Shown: one piece after another, positions 43,496 through 52,108 of the stretch | Layout: each line of letters starts with the position of its first letter | Numbering within the stretch: the first letter of the stretch is position 1 | From: an uncultured Erysipelotrichaceae bacterium | Lineage (GTDB): Bacteria; Bacillota_I; Bacilli_A; Erysipelotrichales; Coprobacillaceae | NCBI GenBank assembly: GCA_900538465.1 | Contig: UPXV01000003.1 | Coordinates: forward strand, 1-64,000 | Direction of reading: 5' to 3' | DNA: 64,000 nucleotides | Translations under genes and position numbers: made by a program | The notes under the pieces: model-generated | What the model was told of the DNA's origin: nothing | Database searches by the model: none | Seen by the model: the letters and a program-made list of their open reading frames with translations, nothing else

Positions 43496-44644
43496 TCACT
43501 TCTTTAATACTTCATCAATCATTGACTCCATGATTTCTAAATTTAACTGTCCAACAGCATAACCATAAGGTTTACCACTTTGATCAATTATAAATGTTGT
43601 TGGTAAACTAGAAATTTTAAAATAACTTGAAACTTCGCCGTTATCAAAGAGTACGGGCATATTATAACCTTTTTCGTTTATAAAGTCGATAATTTCTGAT
43701 GTTGTTTTTTCACCATTGCCAGGAGTCACAATAGTTATAATAGCAACTTTGTCACTGTCTTTATATTTTTCATACAGTTTTTGAATTTCAGGGAGTTCTC
43801 TTTGACATGGGGGACACCAGGTTGCCCAAAAGTTGAGGAAGACAACCTTGCCTTTTAAATCTTGAAAAGAAATGTTTTTTTGATTTTGATCTTGTAATGT
43901 ATAAGGAAGAGGAAATTCTTCTTTTTCAACACTTTTCTTTTCATCAATCGTTGGTGCAGAAGCACTACTCATATATCTTGAAATATCATTCATCTTACCA
44001 GTAATCATTGTTATACCAATGACAATTAATAATATTGCTCCAGCTTTAACTGCTATATTCATCCATTTTTTATGTTTGCTTAGCCAATCTAATGCTTGCT
44101 CAGTAAAGAGTCCAACAATGAAGAATGGAATGGTTAATCCCAAAGCATAAATAACTACCAATAGATTGCTGATAATAAAACTTCCTGAACTTGTACCGAG
44201 AATTAAAATCGATGCTAAAGCAGGACCAATACAAGGTGTCCAAGCAAAACCAAAGGTAAAGCCAAGTATAAAAGCAAAGAGAAATTGGGAAGAAGAATGC
44301 TTTTGGATAGACAAGCGTTTGGTTTGACTTAACTTTTGTGAACGGAGGATTCCGAATTGATAAAGACCTAATATAATAATCAAAACGCCACCAATTCTCG
44401 TAATCAATATCATATGTTCTTTAAAGAAAGAACTTATAAATTGAACAGAAATATTTAATAAAAATATGGCTATAAAAATTCCAATAATGAAACATGTTGT
44501 TAGTATTAATAATTTTTGACGAGTTGGTTTTTCTCCCTCATGGTTTTGTCCAGATAAATATCCTATATATAAAGGAATTAATGGTAAAACACAAGGGGAG
44601 AAGAAGGAAAAGAGACCTTCAAAAAAGACAAGTATAAAATTCAT
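43496..44644 (-). CDS. CcdA-TlpA fusion: thiol electron conduit with extracytoplasmic thioredoxin
   Basis: Moves reducing equivalents from cytosolic thioredoxin across the membrane. Residues about 1-215 are a six-helix CcdA/DsbD-type domain whose two redox Cys are in FFSPCVLPLIP and FAWTPCIGPAL. After a linker (about 216-245), residues about 246-382 are a TlpA/ResA-like domain with WATWCPPCQREL and the cis-Pro segment SLPTTFII. This combines two functions often encoded separately. It lies 4 bases after a thioredoxin gene that could supply electrons. Confidence 0.92.
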   Translation of the reverse strand: MNFILVFFEGLFSFFSPCVLPLIPLYIGYLSGQNHEGEKPTRQKLLILTTCFIIGIFIAIFLLNISVQFISSFFKEHMILITRIGGVLIIILGLYQFGILRSQKLSQTKRLSIQKHSSSQFLFAFILGFTFGFAWTPCIGPALASILILGTSSGSFIISNLLVVIYALGLTIPFFIVGLFTEQALDWLSKHKKWMNIAVKAGAILLIVIGITMITGKMNDISRYMSSASAPTIDEKKSVEKEEFPLPYTLQDQNQKNISFQDLKGKVVFLNFWATWCPPCQRELPEIQKLYEKYKDSDKVAIITIVTPGNGEKTTSEIIDFINEKGYNMPVLFDNGEVSSYFKISSLPTTFIIDQSGKPYGYAVGQLNLEIMESMIDEVLKK

Positions 44645-44647
44645 AAA

Positions 44648-44959
44648 TTATCCTTTCAACATATCTTCTAAAGCAGGATATGGGACAAAACCTAATTGTT
44701 TGCTTGTTATTGTTCCATTTTTCACAACAAATAAACTTGGAATGGATTGAACGTTGAATTGTGAAGCAATTGAGGGATAACTATCAACATCTATTTTGAC
44801 AACTTTAACTTCTGGATGTTCATCGGCAAGTTTATCAATGCTTGGTGCAAGCATCTTGCAGGGACCACACCATGAAGCAAAGAAATCAACAAACAATAAA
44901 TCACTATTTTGATATAATTCTAAAAATTCTTTTTCATTGGGATGTAAAACATTTGACAT
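44648..44959 (-). CDS. trxA: Thioredoxin
   Basis: Cytosolic thioredoxin of 103 residues with the classical WCGPC active site (FASWCGPCKML) and cis-Pro IPSLFVV. It sits between the FAD disulfide oxidoreductase and the CcdA-TlpA fusion, so it probably carries electrons from one to the other (inference). The ribosome site is GGAAG. The N-terminus (VLHPNEKEFLELYQ) is a little atypical, so it may be a dedicated rather than the general thioredoxin. Confidence 0.9.
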   Translation of the reverse strand: MSNVLHPNEKEFLELYQNSDLLFVDFFASWCGPCKMLAPSIDKLADEHPEVKVVKIDVDSYPSIASQFNVQSIPSLFVVKNGTITSKQLGFVPYPALEDMLKG

Positions 44960-44974
44960 ATAATATCTTCCTTT

Positions 44975-46300
44975 CTATTGTACAGCATTGAATAAATCGT
45001 TAAGTGCTTCACTCATTGATGGATGAGTAAAGATATGAGAAGCAATATCTTGATATTTTAAATTCTGGTTCATTGCAAGTTGAACAAAGTTAATCATTTC
45101 TTCACTACGTTCACATAATAAGACACAACCTAATATCAAATCTGTTTTTTTATCAATAATGGCTTTTAAAACACCTTCTGGTTTTCCATCGACATTCGCA
45201 CGAGGAATAGAAGCAGTAGGGATTTTCGCAACTTTGATATCATAGCCTTGTTTCAATGCTTCTTGTTCACTTAAACCAACACGAGAAAATGTTGGAGAAA
45301 TAAAGACAGAATAAGGAATATATCCACGATTATTGATTGTTCTTGTTTGATTTTCAAATAAATGATTTTTAACAATACGATAGTCATCTAAAGAAATATA
45401 AGTAAATTGTAAACCACCTTTCACATCACCCATTGCATAAATATGAGGAACATCAGTTTGTAAATTATCATTAACAATCACTTGACCTCTTTCATCAACT
45501 TTAACATCTGTATTTTCTAAACCTAAATCATCAGTATTGGCACGTCGTCCAGCCGCCAGCAATACAGCATCAAAATGATCAATATAACCTACATCATTTT
45601 GACGATATTGAATCACAACTTTTTCTTTTTGATTACTTAATTCTTCAACTTGACTATTCAATTGAAATTGAACACCTTGATTTTCTAAGATATGTTGAAT
45701 TTCCAAAGCAACATCTTCATCTTCACGAGCGACTAAACGTTCATTAAATTCAAAGACAGTTACATTACTTCCATAGCGTGCATACATACTTGCAAACTCT
45801 AAACCAATATATCCTCCACCAATGATTGCCAGATTTTTAGGAAGTTGTTTTTCTTTCATTAAAGAAGCACTGGTATAAATATGTTTTGTTTCTTGAATCC
45901 CTTTGATAGAAGGAATGATTGTTTGAGAACCCGTATTGATAAAAAGATAATCAGCACTGATTTTATCTTGATGATTGATTTCTACAGTATAATTATCAAC
46001 AAAACGGGCAGTTCCATCAATAATATCAATATTCTCAAATTGTGCTAATTTGTCATAATTTTTTTGACGTAATTTCAAGATAAGTTGTTCTTTGTTTTCA
46101 ATGGCTGAAGGATAATCTGTTTTTTGGGCTTGAACAATTAATGATTTAGAAGGAATACATCCTTCATTGATACATGTTCCTCCATACATTTGATTTGATT
46201 TTTCAATCAAAGCAACTTTTTTTCCTCTTTTCGCAAGATCAACTGCTAAAGTTTTTCCACCTTTACCAAATCCAATAATAATTGCATCATAATGTCTCAT
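44975..46300 (-). CDS. FAD-dependent pyridine-nucleotide disulfide oxidoreductase, class I
   Basis: Flavoenzyme of the MerA/lipoamide dehydrogenase/RclA group, 441 residues. FAD fold IIIGFGKGGKTLA, redox-active disulfide GGTCINEGCIPSKS, NAD(P) fold IIGGGYIGLEFASMYA, second FAD motif HIYAMGDVKGG, and the C-terminal dimer motif HPSMSEAL are all visible. The start at 46300 follows AAGGAGG; the longer in-frame start upstream is rejected. Heads the operon with thioredoxin, CcdA-TlpA and HxlR; it may act as thioredoxin reductase-like electron input or as an oxidant-response enzyme of RclA type. Confidence 0.9.
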   Translation of the reverse strand: MRHYDAIIIGFGKGGKTLAVDLAKRGKKVALIEKSNQMYGGTCINEGCIPSKSLIVQAQKTDYPSAIENKEQLILKLRQKNYDKLAQFENIDIIDGTARFVDNYTVEINHQDKISADYLFINTGSQTIIPSIKGIQETKHIYTSASLMKEKQLPKNLAIIGGGYIGLEFASMYARYGSNVTVFEFNERLVAREDEDVALEIQHILENQGVQFQLNSQVEELSNQKEKVVIQYRQNDVGYIDHFDAVLLAAGRRANTDDLGLENTDVKVDERGQVIVNDNLQTDVPHIYAMGDVKGGLQFTYISLDDYRIVKNHLFENQTRTINNRGYIPYSVFISPTFSRVGLSEQEALKQGYDIKVAKIPTASIPRANVDGKPEGVLKAIIDKKTDLILGCVLLCERSEEMINFVQLAMNQNLKYQDIASHIFTHPSMSEALNDLFNAVQ

Positions 46301-46341
46301 ATATAAAGACCTCCTTTGTTTACAATCCCACTTTAACATAG

Positions 46342-46382
46342 TAACTTTAAAATAACAAGTTATATGATTTAATAAAGTTATA
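46342..46382 (-). promoter_or_regulatory. Candidate HxlR operator upstream of the redox operon
   Basis: TAACTT (46342-46347) and AAGTTA (46357-46362) form a dyad with a 9-base spacer, and a third AAAGTTATA half-site follows at 46375. Located just before the oxidoreductase gene. A clean promoter could not be fixed. Confidence 0.4.
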
Positions 46383-46432
46383 TTTTTACTTTTTCTTATA
46401 TCGTTTTGTTATATGTCTTAAAAAAATAATGA

Positions 46433-46538
46433 TATAATGAAAAAAAGTAGTCATGCATTTTAGGGTGTTTGTTTTGATTTGCATGATTTAGCAAAACCCA
46501 TTTTGATGGGGATAGCAGTGATTTTAGATAGGAGGTGA
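46433..46538 (+). promoter_or_regulatory. -10 and structured leader of the YbjQ-like gene
   Basis: TATAAT (46433-46438), then a leader of about 100 bases with nested pairings: TCATGCA (46451-46457) with TGCATGA (46480-46486), GGGT (46463-46466) with the ACCC at 46496-46499, and CCCAT-TTTG-ATGGG (46497-46510). The last two overlap and would be mutually exclusive. Unassigned. Confidence 0.35.
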
Positions 46539-46545
46539 ATGTGTA

Positions 46546-46803
46546 ATGATGATTTCAGCTTTACCTTATTGTGTGGGTTATCAAGTCAAAGAAGATTTAG
46601 GTTTTATTTTTGCTTATGATGATCAAATGATGTTATCGAGGACAATTGAAGATAGTGTCGAAGAAGCAAAACGTTCTTTAGTTAAAAAGGCAACAAAAAA
46701 AGGTGCGAATGCAATTTTAAGTGTTCAAATGGATGTGAAAGAAAAGTCGCGTGTTTTTATGTGTGGACAGGCTGTTGTTCTTGAAAAAAAGGATGATATT
46801 TGA
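46546..46803 (+). CDS. YbjQ/UPF0145-like small protein
   Basis: An 85-residue protein. The segment SVEEAKRSLVKKATKKGANA and the following ILSVQMDV strand match the second half of the YbjQ (DUF74, formerly heavy-metal-binding) family, but the N-terminal half is short and divergent. Function unknown. GGAGGTGA lies 6 bases before the ATG. Alone, with a long leader. Confidence 0.6.
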   Translation: MMISALPYCVGYQVKEDLGFIFAYDDQMMLSRTIEDSVEEAKRSLVKKATKKGANAILSVQMDVKEKSRVFMCGQAVVLEKKDDI

Positions 46804-46926
46804 TGAATGGGACTTATTTGTTTACAAATCTTGGATAAAAACATTTTTTTAATGGGAAAAATATTTTATTATTATTTTCTAAATTAGAAATTGATACGTG
46901 AAAAGGTTCCCAAACACAGGAGTTTT

Positions 46927-46935
46927 TGTTATAAT
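46927..46935 (+). promoter_or_regulatory. Extended -10 promoter of the rnf operon
   Basis: TGTTATAAT 29 bases before rnfC; no recognisable -35. Confidence 0.6.
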
Positions 46936-46964
46936 AGGAAAGAATAAAGATATGGAGGGATACA

Positions 46965-48272
46965 ATGTCGATTTTATCTGGAAAAGGAAAAGTAAAATTG
47001 AATGGACAAAAGGCTTTAACAAAAGATAAGCCAATTTTGTCTATTGAAGCACCTGACGTTGTTTATATTCCCCTTGTTTTAGGAATGGCGACTGACTTTG
47101 ACGTTCATGTTAAAGAAGGCGATCATGTATGTATAGGAACAAAAATAGCAACTCGTAAGAGTATGTATGTGCCTATCTATTCATCTGTTTCTGGAATAGT
47201 TAAGGGAATTGAAAAACGTATGCATGCTTCAAAAAGACTACAACAACATATAGTCATTGAAAATGACCATAAGAATGAAAGAGTCAAAGCATATGAAGTT
47301 TCTGATCCTGACAATATGAGTCAAGAAGAGATCTTCAATGCCATTAAAGAATTAGGAATTGTTGGATTAGGTGGGTCTGGATTCCCAACTTATATTAAAT
47401 ATAGCAATCCTAAAAACATTGAAACAATTTTAATCAATGGAGTTGAATGTGAACCTTTCTTAACAAGTGATCATTTGGCTATGAAACGTGATATTAAAGC
47501 ATTATTTGATGGTGTACATTTCTTAATCAAAGCTGCTGGAGCAAAAAATGCGATTATTGCGATTAAAGAACACAAACCTGATTTGATGGAATTATTGGTT
47601 GAAGAAGCAAAAAATTATAGCAATATTGAACCAAGAGAAGTTCCTGATCGTTATCCAATGGGATGGGAAAGAGTTTTAATTGAAACTGTATTTAAGAAGC
47701 AATATGATAAATTACCTTCTGAAATTGGTGTCATTGTTAATAACTCTTCTACTGCAATTGCATTATCAAAAGGAATTAGAAATGGTGAACCAATCACTCA
47801 TCGTGTTGTCACATTCTCAGGAAATGGATTGAAAAATCCACAAAACGTAGAAGTGGCCATTGGGACTCCTGTAGATTATATTGTTGAAAAAATCGGTGGT
47901 TACATTGATGATGATTGTGATGGATTCTTAGTTGGTGGTGGACCAATGATGGGTAAATCAGTTATGAATGATACATTTGTTATTTATTCTCATAACAATG
48001 CCATCACTGTTATGAAAAAAGAAAACATCAAACCTTTACCATGTTTAAAATGTGGTGAATGTACTTTACATTGTCCAGCTCATTTACAACCAGTGCGTAT
48101 TATGCAAGGTGAAAAAGCTGCCAATGTAGAATTAATTGAAAAATTAGAAGCTGATCGTTGTGTGGAATGTGGTATGTGTACTTATATCTGTCCAAGTAAG
48201 ATTGAAGTAACAGATATGGTCGCAAAAGCAAAACGCCGTCTTCAATTGGCTCAAAAGAGAAAGAATGCGTAG
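46965..48272 (+). CDS. rnfC: Rnf electron-transport complex subunit C
   Basis: NADH-side subunit of the Rnf complex, which couples ferredoxin:NAD oxidation to Na+ or H+ pumping. The Rossmann-like NADH/FMN region contains GLGGSGFPTYIK and INGVECEP. Two [4Fe-4S] motifs near the C-terminus (CLKCGECTLHCP and CVECGMCTYICP) are intact. Length 435 residues is standard for Firmicutes. First gene of rnfC-D-G-E-A-small-B. Confidence 0.95.
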   Translation: MSILSGKGKVKLNGQKALTKDKPILSIEAPDVVYIPLVLGMATDFDVHVKEGDHVCIGTKIATRKSMYVPIYSSVSGIVKGIEKRMHASKRLQQHIVIENDHKNERVKAYEVSDPDNMSQEEIFNAIKELGIVGLGGSGFPTYIKYSNPKNIETILINGVECEPFLTSDHLAMKRDIKALFDGVHFLIKAAGAKNAIIAIKEHKPDLMELLVEEAKNYSNIEPREVPDRYPMGWERVLIETVFKKQYDKLPSEIGVIVNNSSTAIALSKGIRNGEPITHRVVTFSGNGLKNPQNVEVAIGTPVDYIVEKIGGYIDDDCDGFLVGGGPMMGKSVMNDTFVIYSHNNAITVMKKENIKPLPCLKCGECTLHCPAHLQPVRIMQGEKAANVELIEKLEADRCVECGMCTYICPSKIEVTDMVAKAKRRLQLAQKRKNA

Positions 48273-48285
48273 GGAGGGTGAAAGA

Positions 48286-50139
48286 ATGAAAATTACTTTA
48301 CAAAGAACATCACCAAACTATAGACAAAAGCTCTCTACACATAGAATTATGAGAGATTTAACAATCGCTTTATTGGTGCTTGTTGCTTATTCGTTATATT
48401 ATTACTATTACAATTTTACTACAAATGATCCTTTGATTCATGTTGCATTAATGTATGTTGTTTCATTAGGGGTTGCATTTGTGACTGAAATTGGATGGGC
48501 TTTGATTCATAAATCAAATATTTTAGAACATTTAAAGAATAGTTTTCCATGGGTAACAGCTATTATTTTAGCTTTAACATTACCTGCTGGAACACCTTTA
48601 TATGTTGTGGCTATTGGTTCATTTATTTCTATTTTCTTAGGAAAATTAGTATATGGTGGATTTGGTCATAACATCTTTAACCCAGCTTTGGTTGGACGTG
48701 TTGTTGTGCATTTGGCATATGGAGCCAATTTAATTGCAAATATTCCAAATACTGTTAATGGTGTAGATATTGCAACAAAAGCAACACCTGCAACAATGTT
48801 AGCTGGAACTGGTTGGATGGGTGGAGAAGCTTTTGCTTATAGCTTATCTGATTTATTCTTTGGAAATCATATGGGAGCTTTAGGAGAAACATGTATTGTT
48901 TTGATTTTGGTTCTTGGTGTGATTTTAGCATTTAGAAAAGTATTTGATGCAAGAATTCCAGTTGCTTATTTAGGAACTGTGCTTGTTTTAAGTGAAATCT
49001 TTGCATTGGTCAATGGATTAGATCCATTAACTTATCCATTGATTCATTTATGTTTAGGTGGAGCTGTCTTTGGGGCTGTCTTTATGGCTACTGATCCAGT
49101 GACTTCACCAACGAGTCCACTTGGAAAGATTATTTATGGGATCTGCTTAGGATTCTTAACGATGATTATTCGTTTGAAAGCCAATTATCCTGAAGGTGTT
49201 TTGTTCTCAATTTTAATTATGAATATGTTAACACCATTAATTGATTCATTTATTTTAGGAAGAACAAATACAAGAATTGCTAAACAATGGGCAAGTATTG
49301 GTATTTGCTTAGTTGTTGCGATGGGATGTGTATTTGGTATTAGTAATGGTATCAAAAACGACATTGCTGCTGCCGAAGCAAAGAAAATTGAAGATCAAAA
49401 GAAGAAAGAAGAAGCTGAAAAGAAAAAAGCTGAAGAAGAAGCTGCTAAGGTTCAATGGACTTATGTGGAAACAACTGATGATGGATATGTTATGGAAGTC
49501 AAAGGTTTCAATGCATCTAATCCAATGAAGGTTGCAGTGAAGATTGATGGAGATACTGTAAAATCTATTAAAGTCTTAGCTTATGCTGGAGAAACTGCTG
49601 GTTATGGTAAAGACTTAATTGAAAAAGGTAGCGGTGGAGCATTAAAACCTGCTGCAAAAGACTTCTTCGATAAAGTTTTAAATGGAAGCATAAAAACAAG
49701 TGATGTTGAAGGTATTGATACATCTACTGGTGCAACTATGACGACAAAAGGTATTGTCAATGCGATTAAAGGGGCAATTGAACAATCAGAAAAAGCACCT
49801 GTTGTAAAAGGTGACGTATATACTTATACTTTATCTGCAAAAGGATTTGCAGCTGCAAAACCTATGAAAATTAAAGTTTCTGTAAATAAAGCAAAACAAA
49901 CTGTTACAAAAGTAGAAATGGTTGAATTTGCTGGAGAAACTGCTGGTTATGGTAAAGACTTAATTGAAAAAGGAAATGGTGGGGCATTAAAACCTGCTGC
50001 GAAAGATTTCCATGATAAAGTCTTGAATGGTGAAACAAAATGGGCTGATGTTTCAGGTATTGATACATCAACTGGAGCAACAATGACTACGAAAGGAATT
50101 GTGACTGCAATTGAAGATGCAATTGCACAAACAAAATAG
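48286..50139 (+). CDS. rnfD: Rnf subunit D fused to two C-terminal FMN-binding domains
   Basis: Membrane subunit carrying covalent FMN. Residues about 25-365 are a normal RnfD with about ten helices; IATKATPATM is in the place of the covalent-flavin motif. A Lys/Glu/Ala coiled linker (about 370-385) then leads to two tandem FMN-binding domains (about 388-500 and 505-617), each with the STGATMTT flavinylation motif, as in RnfG. Plain RnfD is about 320 residues, so this is a triple-domain fusion. ATG 48286 is supported by GGGAGGGTG; longer in-frame starts overlap rnfC. Next gene is a separate rnfG. Confidence 0.9.
   Translation: MKITLQRTSPNYRQKLSTHRIMRDLTIALLVLVAYSLYYYYYNFTTNDPLIHVALMYVVSLGVAFVTEIGWALIHKSNILEHLKNSFPWVTAIILALTLPAGTPLYVVAIGSFISIFLGKLVYGGFGHNIFNPALVGRVVVHLAYGANLIANIPNTVNGVDIATKATPATMLAGTGWMGGEAFAYSLSDLFFGNHMGALGETCIVLILVLGVILAFRKVFDARIPVAYLGTVLVLSEIFALVNGLDPLTYPLIHLCLGGAVFGAVFMATDPVTSPTSPLGKIIYGICLGFLTMIIRLKANYPEGVLFSILIMNMLTPLIDSFILGRTNTRIAKQWASIGICLVVAMGCVFGISNGIKNDIAAAEAKKIEDQKKKEEAEKKKAEEEAAKVQWTYVETTDDGYVMEVKGFNASNPMKVAVKIDGDTVKSIKVLAYAGETAGYGKDLIEKGSGGALKPAAKDFFDKVLNGSIKTSDVEGIDTSTGATMTTKGIVNAIKGAIEQSEKAPVVKGDVYTYTLSAKGFAAAKPMKIKVSVNKAKQTVTKVEMVEFAGETAGYGKDLIEKGNGGALKPAAKDFHDKVLNGETKWADVSGIDTSTGATMTTKGIVTAIEDAIAQTK
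49584..49973 (+). repeat. Tandem FMN-domain duplication inside rnfD
   Basis: A 45-base sequence at 49584-49628 recurs without change at 49929-49973, 345 bases (115 codons) later, with near-identical flanks (GALKPAAKDF in both). Confidence 0.85.
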
Positions 50140-50151
50140 GAGGGCAATACA

Positions 50152-50685
50152 ATGAATAAAATTATTAAATTAGCTCTTTTCCTTGCGATTGTTGCTGGAC
50201 TTTCAGGAGCAGCATTATCATTTATTTTTGAAAAGACTGATCCAATTATACAAGAAGCTAAGATTGCGAAGGTTAAAGAGAACTTAGTCAAAATTTATAC
50301 AACTGGCGAAGAATTTAAAGCCGTTGAATCTAATTTAGCTGATTATCCAGCATTACAAGGTGTTTATGAAGCAAGTAGTGGTGGAACAGTAAAAGGTTAT
50401 ATTTATGAATGTAGTGTTGTTGGATATGGTGGAGCAAGTACACCAATTCAATATTTGATTGCCTTAGATAAGGATGGAACTTATAAAGGGTATGAAGTCA
50501 CTGATGCAAGTGGAGAAACAAATGGATTTGGTTCTCAAGTAAAAGAAGAACCATTCAAAAAAGGAATTGTTGGTAAAAAATTAGGTGATTCTATTGATAC
50601 AATTTCTGGTGCAACAATTTCTTCTTCGGCTGTTGTTGGTGGAATTGAACAAGCGACAGCACATTATGATGCAAATTTTAAATAA
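50152..50685 (+). CDS. rnfG: Rnf subunit G (FMN-binding)
   Basis: Extracytoplasmic flavoprotein anchored by one N-terminal helix (about 5-25). The FMN-binding domain ends in the flavinylation motif TISGATISSSAV, preceded by GETNGFGSQV. Length 177 residues is normal. TAGGAGGG lies 8 bases ahead; 12 bases after rnfD. Its presence shows the FMN domains fused to RnfD are additional and not a replacement. Confidence 0.93.
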   Translation: MNKIIKLALFLAIVAGLSGAALSFIFEKTDPIIQEAKIAKVKENLVKIYTTGEEFKAVESNLADYPALQGVYEASSGGTVKGYIYECSVVGYGGASTPIQYLIALDKDGTYKGYEVTDASGETNGFGSQVKEEPFKKGIVGKKLGDSIDTISGATISSSAVVGGIEQATAHYDANFK

Positions 50686-50698
50686 GGAGGGAACATAG

Positions 50699-51349
50699 AT
50701 GAAAAAATTTGATGTTTTTAAAAAAGGTTTATTTGTAGAAAACCCAATCTTTGTCTTATTGTTAGGTCTATGTTCTGCCTTAGCAATTACGACATCATTA
50801 ACAAATGCTTTAGGAATGGGAATGGCAGTTATTTGTGTATTGATCATGAGTAACGTGATTATCTCATTATTAAGAAATATTATTCCAAATGAAATCAGAA
50901 TTCCTGTTTTCATTGTTATCATTGCAACACTTGTCAAATGTGTGCAAATGATTATGAATGCTTATACCCCTGCTTTATATGATTCTTTAGGGGTATTCAT
51001 TCCATTGATTGTTGTCAACTGTATTATTTTAGGAAGAGCTGAAAGCTTTGCTTCTAAAAATGGTGTAATTGATTCATTATTAGATGCTTTAGGAATGGGA
51101 CTTGGATATACATTTGCTGTTCTTATGATTTCATTCTTTAGAGAATTAATTGGAACTGGTGGATTATCTTTATTTAATCCATTTGATGCAAGTCAAATTA
51201 TTTTCAAATTTGATTTGTTTGGTGAATATGCAGTTTCATTGTTTACACAACCTGCAGGAGCTTTCCTTACTTTAGGTTGTATCTTGGCTTTCATTCAATT
51301 CTTAAAAGTGAGAAAAGAAAATAAAGCAAAAAAAGCGGAGGTGAAATAG
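50699..51349 (+). CDS. rnfE: Rnf subunit E
   Basis: Integral membrane subunit of 216 residues with about six helices, paired with RnfA. Family landmarks: the GLCSALAITTSLTNALGMG opening helix, IPLIVVNCIILGRAE with the conserved Cys that helps hold the intramembrane iron-sulfur centre with RnfA, and GMGLGYTFAVLMISFFRE. AAGGAGGG precedes the ATG. Confidence 0.94.
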   Translation: MKKFDVFKKGLFVENPIFVLLLGLCSALAITTSLTNALGMGMAVICVLIMSNVIISLLRNIIPNEIRIPVFIVIIATLVKCVQMIMNAYTPALYDSLGVFIPLIVVNCIILGRAESFASKNGVIDSLLDALGMGLGYTFAVLMISFFRELIGTGGLSLFNPFDASQIIFKFDLFGEYAVSLFTQPAGAFLTLGCILAFIQFLKVRKENKAKKAEVK

Positions 51350-51350
51350 T

Positions 51351-51923
51351 ATGGAATTAGTGAGTTTATTTATTGGGTTAACTTTTGTTAATAACGTAGT
51401 TTTAAGTAAGTTCTATGCTGTTTGTCCATTATTAGGTGTTTCTAAGAAACCTAAGAACGCTTTGAATATGGGATATGCAGTTACATTTGTTATTTTTGTA
51501 GCATCAATTGTCACATATTGTTTATATTATTTTGTTTTAGATCCATTAAAAATTACTTACTTAGATTTAATTACATTTATTTTGGTTATTGCATCTTTAG
51601 TACAATTTGTTGAAATGTTCTTAAAGAAAACAAGTCCTGAGATTTATAAATCAATGGGTGTTTATTTACCATTAATCACAACAAACTGTGCTGTCTTAGG
51701 GGTTGCATTAGATAACATCAGTGCTGGATATGGTTTTATCGAAGCTGCTGTTGCTGGTCTTGCAGTACCTATTGGATTCACAATTGTTATTTATGTTTTT
51801 GCAACAATTAGAGAAAGATTAGAGATTGCTAATGTTCCTGAAAGCTTTAAAGGAACTCCAATTGCCTTGATTACTGCTGGTATCATGGCATGTGCAATTG
51901 CTGGAATCGCAGGTCTTGTTTAA
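51351..51923 (+). CDS. rnfA: Rnf subunit A
   Basis: Integral membrane subunit of 190 residues, homologous to RnfE. FVNNVVLSKFYAVCPLLGVS and YLPLITTNCAVLGVAL carry the two conserved membrane Cys. It lies 1 base after rnfE with a GGAGGTG site. The stop overlaps the start of the next small gene (TAATG). Confidence 0.95.
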   Translation: MELVSLFIGLTFVNNVVLSKFYAVCPLLGVSKKPKNALNMGYAVTFVIFVASIVTYCLYYFVLDPLKITYLDLITFILVIASLVQFVEMFLKKTSPEIYKSMGVYLPLITTNCAVLGVALDNISAGYGFIEAAVAGLAVPIGFTIVIYVFATIRERLEIANVPESFKGTPIALITAGIMACAIAGIAGLV

Positions 51924-52108
51924 TGAGTATCTGGGCAATTGTCTGGCTAGCATTATTAATTGCTGTCTTTATTGGAACATATATATTAAATAAAAACACC
52001 CCAAAACCTGAAGGGTGTGAAGATATGAGTGAATGTAGTGGATGCAATAATATTGCATGCTCGCATCATAGTGCTCATCATGAGGAGGAAGTTAAAGATG
52101 AACATTAG
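51923..52108 (+). CDS. Small Cys-rich membrane protein inside the rnf operon
   Basis: A 61-residue protein: one helix (about 3-24), then a short soluble tail with Cys at C-x5-C-x2-C-x4-C-HH and further His (HSAHHEE). Translationally coupled to rnfA by TAATG and overlapping the rnfB start. The pattern resembles FeoB-associated Cys-rich proteins and could bind iron or a cluster. It is not a standard Rnf subunit. Function inferred only from position: cluster assembly or an extra electron carrier. Confidence 0.7.
   Translation: MSIWAIVWLALLIAVFIGTYILNKNTPKPEGCEDMSECSGCNNIACSHHSAHHEEEVKDEH

Noticed and set aside
46801..46964. Possible small gene or RNA between the YbjQ-like gene and rnfC
   Set aside because: Only A/T-rich sequence with the rnf -10 near its end; no start-RBS pair or stable structure.
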